A stretch of DNA of 18,226 bases from DASUAO01 sp046484625 (GTDB lineage Bacteria > Actinomycetota > Acidimicrobiia > IMCC26256 > PALSA-555), in the NCBI GenBank assembly GCA_046484625.1, contig JAWOIO010000189.1:1-18226 (forward strand), in the 5' to 3' direction. How positions within the stretch are numbered: position 1 is the first letter of the stretch; each line of letters opens with the position of its first letter. Positions 8,127 to 15,035 of the stretch are shown here, in pieces. Position numbers and translations under genes: made by a program. The notes below the pieces were generated by a model. It was given only the letters and a program-made list of their open reading frames with translations. It was not told the origin of the DNA and did no database searches.

Positions 8127-9011
8127 GTGACGCAGATCGGGCTCCCGCACCACTCGACGGGGAAGGTGCGCGACCTCTACGAGGTCGACCACGACCGGAT
8201 GCTGATCGTCGCGTCGGACCGCATCTCGGTGTTCGACGTGGTGCTCCCCGACGAGATCCCCGACAAGGGGTCCGTGCTGACCGCGCTCTCCACCTTCTGG
8301 TTCGAGGAGACGGCCGAGCTGTGGCCGAACCATCTCGTGTCGTCGGACCCGACCGACTTTCCCGAGACCGCGGGTCCCGATGTCGCGGGCCGGGCGATGC
8401 TCGTGCGGGCGGCCGTGCCGATCCGGCTCGAGTGCATCGCGCGCGGCTACCTCTTCGGATCGGCCTGGGCGGAGTACGAGGCGTCGGGGACGATCGGTGG
8501 AGCACCCGCGCCCAAGGGTCTGCATCGCGCCGAGCGGCTCCCGGAGCCGATGTTCACCACCACCACGAAGGCGGAGGCGGGTCACGACGAGACCCTCACC
8601 GCGGGCGAGGCGGTGGACCTGGTGGGGGCCGACGTCTACGAGCAGGTGGAGGAGGCGACGTTGCGGATCTACCGCCATGCCGCGACGCACGCGGCGACGT
8701 GTGGGTTGGTGCTCGCCGACACCAAGCTCGAGTTCGGCTCGATCGACGGGACGGTCGTGGTGATCGACGAGATGTGCACGCCGGACTCGTCGCGGTACTG
8801 GCCGGCGAGCGAGGTCCAGATCGGTGGCTCGCCGCCGTCGTTCGACAAGCAGTTCGTGCGCGACTACTACCTGGAGATCGGCTGGGACCAGACGCCGCCC
8901 GCACCGCCGATGCCGAAGCACGTGATCGACGGCACCCGCGCGCGTTACCTCGAGGCGTACGAGATGCTGACCGGGCGCAGCTTCGACGAATGGTTCGGGG
9001 TCGACGAATGA
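8127..9011 (+). CDS. purC: SAICAR synthetase
   Basis: PurC adds aspartate to CAIR with ATP to form SAICAR, whose product is the substrate of the adjacent purB enzyme. The product is 294 aa, the longer form also seen in mycobacteria. Motifs seen are GKVRDLYEV (about 12-20), SDRISVFDVVLPDEIPDKG, RLECIARGYLFGSAW and DEMCTPDSSRYW, all standard for the family's ATP and substrate sites. The GTG at 8127 lies 2 bases after the purB stop and puts the N-terminus immediately before the first conserved motif. No strong Shine-Dalgarno is visible, so re-initiation after purB is likely. Longer upstream frames run inside purB and are rejected. Confidence 0.96.
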   Translation: MTQIGLPHHSTGKVRDLYEVDHDRMLIVASDRISVFDVVLPDEIPDKGSVLTALSTFWFEETAELWPNHLVSSDPTDFPETAGPDVAGRAMLVRAAVPIRLECIARGYLFGSAWAEYEASGTIGGAPAPKGLHRAERLPEPMFTTTTKAEAGHDETLTAGEAVDLVGADVYEQVEEATLRIYRHAATHAATCGLVLADTKLEFGSIDGTVVVIDEMCTPDSSRYWPASEVQIGGSPPSFDKQFVRDYYLEIGWDQTPPAPPMPKHVIDGTRARYLEAYEMLTGRSFDEWFGVDE

Positions 9012-9017
9012 CCTCGG

Positions 9018-9023
9018 TACGAT
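9018..9023 (+). promoter_or_regulatory. Possible purS -10 element
   Basis: TACGAT lies 7 bases after the purC stop. A start point around 9030-9031 would coincide with the ATG of a five-codon minigene just before purS. No -35 is evident, so this may be chance or an internal promoter for purS-purQ. Confidence 0.3.
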
Positions 9024-9030
9024 CTCGATC

Positions 9031-9048
9031 ATGAGGTTCCCCCGTTGA
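9031..9048 (+). other. Possible five-codon leader minigene before purS
   Basis: ATG at 9031 opens a short frame reading MRFPR and ending in TGA at 9046-9048. The TGA overlaps the purS TTG (9045-9047) as TTGA. The minigene also contains the GAGG (9033-9036) that would serve as the purS Shine-Dalgarno. If a transcript starts near 9031 it would be leaderless for this minigene. It may equally be coincidence. Confidence 0.2.
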
Positions 9049-9293
9049 GGTTTGCGGTCCGAGTCGACGTCACCCACCTCCCCGGCGTGCTCGACCCGCA
9101 GGGCGCGACGGTGGAGCGCGCCCTCCCCGCGCTCGGGTACGCCAACGTGTCCGAGATCACGATCGGGAAGTCGATCCGCCTCGTCGTCGATGCCGCCGAC
9201 GAAGCCGCGGCCCGCGCCCAGGTGGTCGAGATGTGTGACCGCCTCCTCGCCAACCCCGTCATCGAGGCGTACGAGATCTCCCTCACCGCATGA
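9045..9293 (+). CDS. purS: FGAM synthetase subunit PurS
   Basis: PurS is the small dimeric subunit that bridges PurQ and PurL in the FGAM synthetase complex of Gram-positive bacteria and archaea, where it helps ammonia pass between active sites. The product is 82 aa, the usual size. It starts FAVRVDVTHLPGVLDPQGATVERALPALG and continues with the family's conserved GKSIRL stretch. The TTG at 9045 is the only well-placed start and has GAGG 8 bases upstream. Its stop overlaps the purQ start as ATGA, so translation is coupled. Confidence 0.93.
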   Translation: MRFAVRVDVTHLPGVLDPQGATVERALPALGYANVSEITIGKSIRLVVDAADEAAARAQVVEMCDRLLANPVIEAYEISLTA

Positions 9294-9970
9294 GCGCGAA
9301 GGTCGCCGTCGTCCAGTTCCCGGGGACCAACTGCGAGCTCGACGTCGTCCGCGCGGTGGAGGGTCTCGGCGGAGCCGCCGAGCCCGTGTTCCACACCGAA
9401 CGCGACCTCGGCGGCGCCGACGCGGTGGTCATCCCCGGTGGGTTCGCCCACGGCGACTATCTCCGCACGGGCGCGATCGCGCGGTTCTCCCCTGTGATGG
9501 AGGCGGTCGCCGCGCACGGGGCGGCCGGGGGTCCGGTGGTCGGCATCTGCAACGGCTTCCAGGTGCTCACGGAGGCCGGGATGCTGCCGGGCGCGCTGCA
9601 GAAGAACGTCGGGCTCACCTTTCTCTGCACGACGGTCGACGTCCGGGTGGAGAGCACGCGCTCGGTGCTGACCGCCGGTGCTGCGGCCGGGTCCGTGCTC
9701 CGGATCCCCATCAACCACTTCGAAGGGAACTACACCTGCGACGCCGAGACGCTCGAGCGGCTGCGCGACCGGGACCAGATCGTGGTGCGCTACGTCGACA
9801 ACCCGAACGGCTCGGCGGACGACATCGCCGGGATCAGCAACGAGGCGGGCAACGTCGTGGGCCTGATGCCGCACCCCGAGCGCGCGTCCGATCCGCTCCT
9901 CGGCTCCGCCGACGGCCTGGTGTTGCTGCGGTCGTTGCTCGCGTCGGCCGCGGGCGCCCGCGTGGGTTAG
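9290..9970 (+). CDS. purQ: FGAM synthetase glutaminase subunit PurQ
   Basis: PurQ hydrolyses glutamine and feeds ammonia to PurL for FGAR amidation. The 226-aa product is a class I glutamine amidotransferase. Motifs are FPGTNCELD near the N-terminus, GGFAHGDYLRTGAIARFSP, the nucleophile elbow GICNGFQVL with Cys87, and MPHPERA near the C-terminus giving the His-Glu of the triad. The ATG at 9290 overlaps the purS stop. purL is separated from it by a convergent gene and a repeat-hairpin region, so PurQ and PurL are transcribed separately here although they function as one complex. Confidence 0.97.
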   Translation: MSAKVAVVQFPGTNCELDVVRAVEGLGGAAEPVFHTERDLGGADAVVIPGGFAHGDYLRTGAIARFSPVMEAVAAHGAAGGPVVGICNGFQVLTEAGMLPGALQKNVGLTFLCTTVDVRVESTRSVLTAGAAAGSVLRIPINHFEGNYTCDAETLERLRDRDQIVVRYVDNPNGSADDIAGISNEAGNVVGLMPHPERASDPLLGSADGLVLLRSLLASAAGARVG

Positions 9971-9971
9971 C

Positions 9972-10029
9972 GACCGGTTCTCGTGACGGATCGCGCCCCC
10001 GGACCGGTTCTCGTGACGGATCGCGCCCC
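9972..10029. repeat. Two direct copies of a 28-bp sequence after purQ
   Basis: An identical 28-base unit occurs at 9972-9999 and 10002-10029 (30-base period), beginning GACCGGTTCTCGTGACGG. It starts two bases after the purQ stop. The second copy forms the left arm of the hairpin at 10007-10056, so either copy could pair with the single inverted copy. Confidence 0.9.
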
Positions 10030-10056
10030 GGGGCGGGCCGAATCGGTCACGAGAAC
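10007..10056. terminator. Hairpin between convergent genes (candidate bidirectional terminator)
   Basis: GTTCTCGTGAC at 10007-10017 pairs perfectly with GTCACGAGAAC at 10046-10056. The interior contains a second self-complementary block (CGCCCCGGGGCG at about 10024-10035). There is no T-run on either side, but high-GC actinobacterial terminators often lack one. Its position between the 3' ends of purQ (+) and the hypothetical gene (-) fits a shared terminator. Confidence 0.6.
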
Positions 10057-10092
10057 GGGGGAGGGGCCGCTCGCGTCACCGGAACGGCGTGG

Positions 10093-10500
10093 CTAGGACG
10101 CGGTGCGGGGCACTCCGGCTCGCTTGAGGACGTCGGCCGGGACGCCCAGCTCGCGCCAGGTGGCGTAGGCGATGCCCTTGCTCTCCCCGTAGGCCTTCGC
10201 GTGGTGGACGAAGTCGTCCTCGAGGGCCGACAGGTCAGGGCCGCCGGCCGACTTCGCGTCGAGCTCGGCCTGGAGGTCCCGGCGCTCCTGGGTGAGCTGG
10301 AGACGCTTCAACGAGGACGCGTCGTCCATCGCAGTCTCGATCGCGCCGAGCCGGCGCGTGATCGACTCGACGGTGCGCTGGCGACCCCGACGGGGACGGT
10401 GCTGCTCGAGGGCGTCGAGGTAGGCCTTGACGGCGCGGCCCTGGTCGCGCCCCGCGCGCATCGCCCGCTTGTGCTCGTCGGTCATGGTTCTCGATGCCAT
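10093..10500 (-). CDS. Conserved hypothetical protein, small, charged, helical
   Basis: I cannot assign a function. The 135-aa product begins MASRTMTDEHKRAMRAGRD and is rich in Arg, Glu, Ala and Leu through about residue 85, with a pattern expected for long helices or a coiled coil. A C-terminal part includes GIAYATWRELGVPADVLKRAG. It resembles uncharacterised actinobacterial proteins I have seen with the same Tyr/Trp C-terminal block, but that is recollection, not a search. AGGTGAGG lies 4 bases upstream of the ATG at 10500 on the minus strand and supports this start; an in-frame ATG at 10485 is the alternative. It is divergent from purL and convergent with purQ. No membrane segment or signal peptide is seen. 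Confidence 0.75.
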   Translation of the reverse strand: MASRTMTDEHKRAMRAGRDQGRAVKAYLDALEQHRPRRGRQRTVESITRRLGAIETAMDDASSLKRLQLTQERRDLQAELDAKSAGGPDLSALEDDFVHHAKAYGESKGIAYATWRELGVPADVLKRAGVPRTAS

Positions 10501-10560
10501 CGGTCCTCACCTGGGATTGTCGACTTGGAGCGGCCGTCGATTGGGGCTCGACGGTCGGAG

Positions 10561-10587
10561 GAGATCTCCCCCTCATTGGGGGATCTC
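10561..10587. other. Imperfect hairpin in the purL upstream region
   Basis: GAGAT (10561-10565) pairs with ATCTC (10583-10587) and CCCCC (10568-10572) with GGGGG (10578-10582), leaving a CT bulge and a TCATT loop. It lies in the 156-base gap between the divergent hypothetical gene and purL, upstream of the predicted purL promoter. It could be an operator or a transcript structure of the hypothetical gene's leader region. I cannot match it to a known regulator site. Confidence 0.4.
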
Positions 10588-10622
10588 GAACCGCGGTATT
10601 CGAGGATAGCGACATCAGTTCA

Positions 10623-10650
10623 TTTGGTGAAATCAGGCCGCCGATAGGCT
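10623..10650 (+). promoter_or_regulatory. Predicted purL promoter
   Basis: TTTGGT at 10623-10628 and TAGGCT at 10645-10650 are 16 bases apart. The -10 ends 6 bases before the purL GTG at 10657, so transcription would begin at the start codon and the mRNA would be leaderless. No Shine-Dalgarno is seen before the GTG, which agrees with this. Confidence 0.45.
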
Positions 10651-10656
10651 CGGCGC

Positions 10657-12978
10657 GTGACCGAGCCGGCACTGCAACCCGAGCGTGCATTGCATCGTGA
10701 GCTCGGGCTGACCGACGACGAGCTGACTGCGATCATCGAGCTGCTCGGCCGCGACCCGTCCGAGCTCGAGCTCGCGATGTACGCGGTGATGTGGTCCGAG
10801 CATTGCTCGTACAAGTCGTCCCGGGTGCACCTCGGTCGGTTCCCGACCGAAGCACCCTGGGTGCTCGTCGGGCCCGGCGAAGGTGCGGGCGTGATCGACG
10901 TCGGCGACGGTGTGGCTGTGGCGATCCGAATCGAGAGTCACAACCACCCGTCGGCGGTCGAGCCGTATCAGGGCGCCGCGACGGGCGTGGGCGGGATCAT
11001 CCGGGACATCTTCTCGATGGGCGCGCGCCCGATCGCGCTGATGGACCCGCTTCGCTTCGGGTCGCTCGACGACGCGCGGACCCGCTACCTGTTCGAGGGA
11101 GTCGTGGCCGGGATCTCGGGGTACGGCAACGCGGTCGGAGTGCCGACCGTCGGCGGCGAGGTCGTCTTCGACGACTGCTACCGCGACAACCCGCTCGTGA
11201 ACGTGCTCTGCCTCGGCGTGCTACCGGTCGAGCGGTTGGTGCTCGCACGCGCCGAGGGTGTCGACAACCTCGCGGTGCTGCTCGGCTCCGCGACCGGTCG
11301 CGATGGCATCGGTGGCGCGAGCGTGCTCGCGTCCGCCGGCTTCGAGGAAGGGTCCGAAGCGAAGCGCCCGTCGGTGCAGGTCGGCGACCCGTTCGAGGAG
11401 AAGCGACTGATCGAGGCGTGCCTCGAGCTCCTCGACGCCCGCCTCGCGCTCGGCGTGCAGGACCTGGGTGCCGCGGGCCTCTCGTGCGCGGCGTCGGAGA
11501 CCGCAGCGAAGACCGGCGCCGGGATGGACGTCGACGTGGCCCGCGTGGCCAAGCGCGAGCCCGGGATGAACCCGGTGGAGGTGCTCACCTCGGAGAGCCA
11601 GGAGCGGATGCTGGCGATCGTCGAGCCGGCGAACCTCGACGCGGTCCTGGCGCTGGCGGCACGGTGGGAGATCCGGGCCACGGTCGTCGGACGCGTCACC
11701 GACACCGGCCGCTTCCGCGTGTTCGACGGCGTGTTCGACGCGATCGGGGTCCCCGGGCGCAACCCGGCACCGCCCCCGGGCGATGCCCCGGTGGCCGCGA
11801 GCTCCGACGGGCCTCCGATCGCCGACATCCCGTGCGAGTCGCTCGGTGACGGTCCCGTGTACCACCGCCCCCTCGCTGCGCCGGCGACCCAGGCGGCGCT
11901 GGTCGCCGCCGACCCGAGCCCCGAGCTCCTCGCGCGGTGTGCGCCCGGGACCGATCTCGGTCCGGAGCTGCTCACGCTGCTGGCGACGCCCACGATCGCC
12001 GACAAGTCGTGGGTCTGGCACCAGTACGACCATCAGCTCTTCCTGAACACGGTGCTCGGTCCCGGCGCCGACGCCACGCTCCTGCGGCTCCCCGACACGA
12101 GCCGCGCCCTCGCGCTCTCGGTCGACGGGAAGGGCCGCTTCTGCCGCCTCGACCCGAGCACCGGGGCGCGGCTCGCAGTGATGGAGGCGGCCCGCAACGT
12201 TGCCTGCGCCGGTGGCGAGGCGAAGGCGCTCGTGAACTGCCTGAACTTCGGCAACCCCGAGCACCCCGAGGTGATGTGGCAGTTCTCGGAGGTCGTCGAC
12301 GGCATGAGCCACGCATGCCGCGCGCTGGGCATCCCGGTCGTCGGCGGGAACGTCAGCTTCTACAACGAGTCGCGCGGCGCCGACATCGACCCGACGCCCG
12401 TGGTCGGCGTGGTCGGCCTGCGGGCGACTCCGACGGAGGTCCCTCCGGGTCCGGGGCTCGTCGACCGGCACCACATCGTGCTCCTCGGTGCGACCGCCGA
12501 CGAGCTCGGCGGGTCGGAGTGGGCGTTCGTCGTCCACGGGCTCGACGGGGGTGCGCCACCACGGGCCGATCTCGACGCGGCGGCGCGCCTCCATGCGCTC
12601 GTCGCGGACCTGGTGAACGAGCGGACCGTGGGCGGTGTCCACGACTGCTCCGACGGCGGCATCGCCGTCGCGCTGGCGGAGATGGCGTTCGCCGGGGAGA
12701 TCGGCTTCACGGTGACGCCGGAGGCCGGCCTCGCGCCGGCGCAGTGGTGCTTCTCGGAGTCGGCCAACCGAGTGCTCGTGTCGGTGGACGCGCGCCCGTT
12801 GCCGGTCGTGCTGCGCCGGGCGCGCGAAGCCGGTGTGCCCGCGACCGATCTCGGGGTGGTCGGCGGCGATCGACTCGTGGTCGAGGGGGCGTTCGACGTG
12901 GCGCTGTCCGAGGCCGCCGACGTGTGGCGCAACGCGATCCCCCGCGCCGTCGCCGGCGACGTGGTCCCCTCGTCCTGA
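10657..12978 (+). CDS. purL: FGAM synthetase large subunit PurL
   Basis: PurL is the ATP-dependent synthetase subunit that converts FGAR to FGAM with ammonia from PurQ. The 773-aa product is the small-PurL type that needs PurS and PurQ, not the 1300-aa fused enzyme of E. coli. Motifs include SYKSSRVHLGRFP (about 49-61), IRIESHNHPSAVEPYQGAAT with the following GGIIRDIFSMGARP, QDLGAAGLSCA, LTSESQERML, VVGGNVSFYNES in the second half and HDCSDGGIAVALAEMAFAG. Both AIR-synthase-like halves are present. The GTG at 10657 gives MTEPALQPERALHRELGLTD and lies 6 bases after TAGGCT; no ribosome binding site is seen. The 3' end converges with the P-loop gene, 18 bases away. Confidence 0.97.
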   Translation: MTEPALQPERALHRELGLTDDELTAIIELLGRDPSELELAMYAVMWSEHCSYKSSRVHLGRFPTEAPWVLVGPGEGAGVIDVGDGVAVAIRIESHNHPSAVEPYQGAATGVGGIIRDIFSMGARPIALMDPLRFGSLDDARTRYLFEGVVAGISGYGNAVGVPTVGGEVVFDDCYRDNPLVNVLCLGVLPVERLVLARAEGVDNLAVLLGSATGRDGIGGASVLASAGFEEGSEAKRPSVQVGDPFEEKRLIEACLELLDARLALGVQDLGAAGLSCAASETAAKTGAGMDVDVARVAKREPGMNPVEVLTSESQERMLAIVEPANLDAVLALAARWEIRATVVGRVTDTGRFRVFDGVFDAIGVPGRNPAPPPGDAPVAASSDGPPIADIPCESLGDGPVYHRPLAAPATQAALVAADPSPELLARCAPGTDLGPELLTLLATPTIADKSWVWHQYDHQLFLNTVLGPGADATLLRLPDTSRALALSVDGKGRFCRLDPSTGARLAVMEAARNVACAGGEAKALVNCLNFGNPEHPEVMWQFSEVVDGMSHACRALGIPVVGGNVSFYNESRGADIDPTPVVGVVGLRATPTEVPPGPGLVDRHHIVLLGATADELGGSEWAFVVHGLDGGAPPRADLDAAARLHALVADLVNERTVGGVHDCSDGGIAVALAEMAFAGEIGFTVTPEAGLAPAQWCFSESANRVLVSVDARPLPVVLRRAREAGVPATDLGVVGGDRLVVEGAFDVALSEAADVWRNAIPRAVAGDVVPSS

Positions 12979-12984
12979 GCGGTC

Positions 12985-13007
12985 CGGCCCGCAGACCTAT
13001 CGGGCCG
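12985..13007. terminator. Short hairpin between convergent purL and P-loop gene
   Basis: CGGCCCG (12985-12991) and CGGGCCG (13001-13007) form a perfect 7-bp GC stem with a 9-base loop. The right arm overlaps the last codons of the minus-strand gene. Its location between converging 3' ends suggests a shared terminator, although no T-run is present. Confidence 0.5.
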
Positions 13008-13473
13008 ACGGGTGACGAGATGCGCCGTCGGTGACGCCGCGGTCCTCGAGGAACGAGATCACCTGCGCCGCCGAGGCCGTGGGATCCCGACCGTGCGTGG
13101 GGACACGGAGGTCCGGGGCCCACGGCTCCTCGAACGCGGTGTCGACCCGGCCCGAACGGTTCGCGCACACGTCCTCAGGCGCATCGAGGTGCACCTCGGC
13201 GAAGGCCGGGATCGCGCCCCGGAGCAGCTCTCGGTCGTCCCGTGCGTCCACCGGGACGGCGACGACCACCGTGACTCCGTTCTCGACGAGCAACGTGCAG
13301 CACCACGCGAGGGCATCGGGTCCCGCGACGAGGTGGCCGGTCGCCGTCTCGGGACCGAGCAGCGCCACCGCCTGCTCCCGGCGCCGGAGCTCCTCGACGA
13401 CCAGGGCGGCGACGGTCCGCTTGCCCGCGCCGACTCGTCCGGTCAGGAACACGCATGCGGCGGCGGTCGTCAC
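12997..13473 (-). CDS. Degenerate adenylylsulfate-kinase-like P-loop protein
   Basis: The 158-aa product resembles APS kinase (CysC), which phosphorylates adenylylsulfate, but is probably not an active kinase of that type. The N-terminus reads VFLTGRVGAGKRTVA, aligning with CysC LTGxxGAGKST, yet the Ser/Thr after the P-loop Lys18 is Arg19. The CysC LDGDxxR segment, holding the catalytic Asp, is missing and replaced by LLGPETATG. Later landmarks are kept: VPVDARDDRELLRG, FAEVHLDAPEDVCANR like CysC FxEVxVxxPLExCExR, and FEEPWAPDLRVPTHG like the family's PYExPxxPEL. The GTG at 13473 is chosen because it starts just before the P-loop and lies 6 bases after TACCGT; the frame extends upstream through purF sequence with a poly-Arg tail that is not credible. 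It is divergent from purF and convergent with purL. Confidence 0.75.
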   Translation of the reverse strand: MTTAAACVFLTGRVGAGKRTVAALVVEELRRREQAVALLGPETATGHLVAGPDALAWCCTLLVENGVTVVVAVPVDARDDRELLRGAIPAFAEVHLDAPEDVCANRSGRVDTAFEEPWAPDLRVPTHGRDPTASAAQVISFLEDRGVTDGASRHPSAR

Positions 13474-13479
13474 GGGGTG

Positions 13480-13485
13480 ACGGTA
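13480..13485 (-). promoter_or_regulatory. Predicted -10 element of the P-loop gene
   Basis: Read on the minus strand, TACCGT (13485 to 13480) ends 6 bases before the GTG at 13473. This is the same geometry as at purL and at the membrane protein gene and implies a leaderless transcript. No clear -35 is present. Confidence 0.35.
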
Positions 13486-13518
13486 CTGCCGTTGCCTGGT
13501 TCGCACGACCGATGATGC

Positions 13519-13524
13519 GATACT
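13519..13524 (+). promoter_or_regulatory. Predicted purF -10 element
   Basis: GATACT preceded by TGC (TGC-GATACT, a possible extended -10) lies 8 bases before the ATG at 13533 and 2 bases before the ATG at 13527. A start near 13531-13533 makes the 13533 ATG leaderless or nearly so and would place the 13527 ATG outside the mRNA. The promoter lies between the divergent P-loop gene and purF. Confidence 0.4.
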
Positions 13525-13532
13525 GAATGGAC

Positions 13533-15035
13533 ATGCAGCCACTCCCCGACGGGCCGGGACTCGGCCACGCCTGCGGCGTCTTCGGCGTCTACGCACCCGG
13601 ACAGTCGGTGGCGCACCTGACGTACCTGGGGCTCTACGCGCTGCAGCACCGCGGCCAGGAGTCCGCGGGCATCGCCGTGAGCGACGGCGAGACGGTCACC
13701 GTCGTCAAGGACATGGGCCTCGTGACGCAGGTCTTCGACGAACGCCGGCTCGCCCCGCTCGAGGGCCACCTCGCGATCGGGCACAACCGGTACTCGACCA
13801 CAGGTGCCAGCACCTGGCGGAACGCGCAGCCGGTCTACCGATCGGTCGGTGACGCGGGCTTCGCGCTCGGCCACAACGGGAACCTCACGAACACCGTCGA
13901 GCTGGCCGAGAACCTGGGGATGCTCCCGGGCCTCGCAGCCGAGCCCGCGGAGGTCGACTCCACCACCGACTCGGCGTTGATCGCCGAGCTCGTTGCGAAC
14001 GAGTACGCGCCACAGCCCCGCGCCGACGGTCGCGAGCTCGAGGTGGCGCTCGAACGGGTCCTGCCCCGACTCGCCGGCGGGTTCTCGCTCGTCCTCATGG
14101 ACGACGCCCGCCTCATCGGCGTGCGGGACCGGCACGGCTTCTGGCCCCTCGTGCTCGGGCGGGTCGAGGGTGGTTGGGTGCTCGCCAGCGAGACCGCCGC
14201 GCTCGACATCGTCGGCGCGCACTTCGTGCGTGAGGTGGAGCCCGGCGAGATGATCGTGATCGACGCGGCCGGGATGCGTGAGCACCGCTTCGCCGAGCCC
14301 GACCCGACGCTGTGCCTCTTCGAGTTCGTCTACTTCGCCCGGCCGGACACCTACCTGTTCGGGCGGAGCGTCCACGCGGCACGCCAGCGCATGGGTGAGG
14401 AGCTCGCCCGCCAGGCTCCTGTCGACGCCGACATGGTCATGCCCGTCCCCGAGTCCGGGATCCCCGCGGCGCAGGGGTTCGCACGCGCCGCCGGGCTCCC
14501 GTACGGGGACGGCCTGGTGAAGAACCGCTACGTCGGCCGCACGTTCATCCAGCCGAGCCAGCAGCAGCGCGCCGGGGGTGTGCGCCTGAAGCTCAACCCC
14601 CTCCCGGAGAACATCCGCGGGAAGCGACTCGTCGTGGTCGACGACTCGATCGTCCGGGGCACGACCACCCGCCAGGTCGTGGCGATGCTCCGTGAGGCCG
14701 GCGCGGCCGAGGTGCACTTCCGGGTGTCGTCCCCGCCCTATCGGTGGCCGTGCTTCTACGGGATGGACACCGGGCGTCGTTCGGAGCTGCTCGCCGCCGA
14801 CCTGTCGGTGGGTGAGATCGCCGACTACCTGAAGGTGGACTCCCTCGCGTACCTCGAGATCGACCCGCTGGTCCGGGCGACCGGGGTCGCGAGCGGATCG
14901 TTCTGCACGGCATGCCTCACGGGTGAGTACCCCGTGCCGGTGCCAGAGCTCCTCGACTCCAAGCGCGCGCTCGAGGACGGGCCCACGATGCCGGAGAGCG
15001 ATCCAGTCCACGCGGGCGACGCAGGCCTGCAGTGA
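13533..15035 (+). CDS. purF: Amidophosphoribosyltransferase
   Basis: PurF transfers the glutamine amide to PRPP, giving phosphoribosylamine, and is the first and usually feedback-inhibited step of purine synthesis. From the ATG at 13533 the product is 500 aa. The nucleophile Cys14 in ACGVFGVY becomes N-terminal after removal of a 13-residue propeptide. The PRPP loop VVVDDSIVRGTTT spans 367-379. Cys261 (LCLFEF), Cys407 (WPCFYGMD), Cys458 and Cys461 (FCTACLTGEYP) match the four [4Fe-4S] ligands of the Bacillus-type enzyme, so an oxygen-sensitive cluster is expected. An in-frame ATG at 13527 would add two residues, but the predicted -10 favours 13533. The stop overlaps the purM GTG (GTGA), showing coupling. 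Confidence 0.96.
   Translation: MQPLPDGPGLGHACGVFGVYAPGQSVAHLTYLGLYALQHRGQESAGIAVSDGETVTVVKDMGLVTQVFDERRLAPLEGHLAIGHNRYSTTGASTWRNAQPVYRSVGDAGFALGHNGNLTNTVELAENLGMLPGLAAEPAEVDSTTDSALIAELVANEYAPQPRADGRELEVALERVLPRLAGGFSLVLMDDARLIGVRDRHGFWPLVLGRVEGGWVLASETAALDIVGAHFVREVEPGEMIVIDAAGMREHRFAEPDPTLCLFEFVYFARPDTYLFGRSVHAARQRMGEELARQAPVDADMVMPVPESGIPAAQGFARAAGLPYGDGLVKNRYVGRTFIQPSQQQRAGGVRLKLNPLPENIRGKRLVVVDDSIVRGTTTRQVVAMLREAGAAEVHFRVSSPPYRWPCFYGMDTGRRSELLAADLSVGEIADYLKVDSLAYLEIDPLVRATGVASGSFCTACLTGEYPVPVPELLDSKRALEDGPTMPESDPVHAGDAGLQ

Noticed and set aside
10501..10656. Purine riboswitch before purL
   Set aside because: No conserved three-way junction core could be seen, and the predicted start at the GTG leaves no leader for a riboswitch.
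13470..15011. 513-aa minus-strand frame opposite purF
   Set aside because: Shadow frame without recognisable motifs; purF on the plus strand is full length with all catalytic and Fe-S residues.
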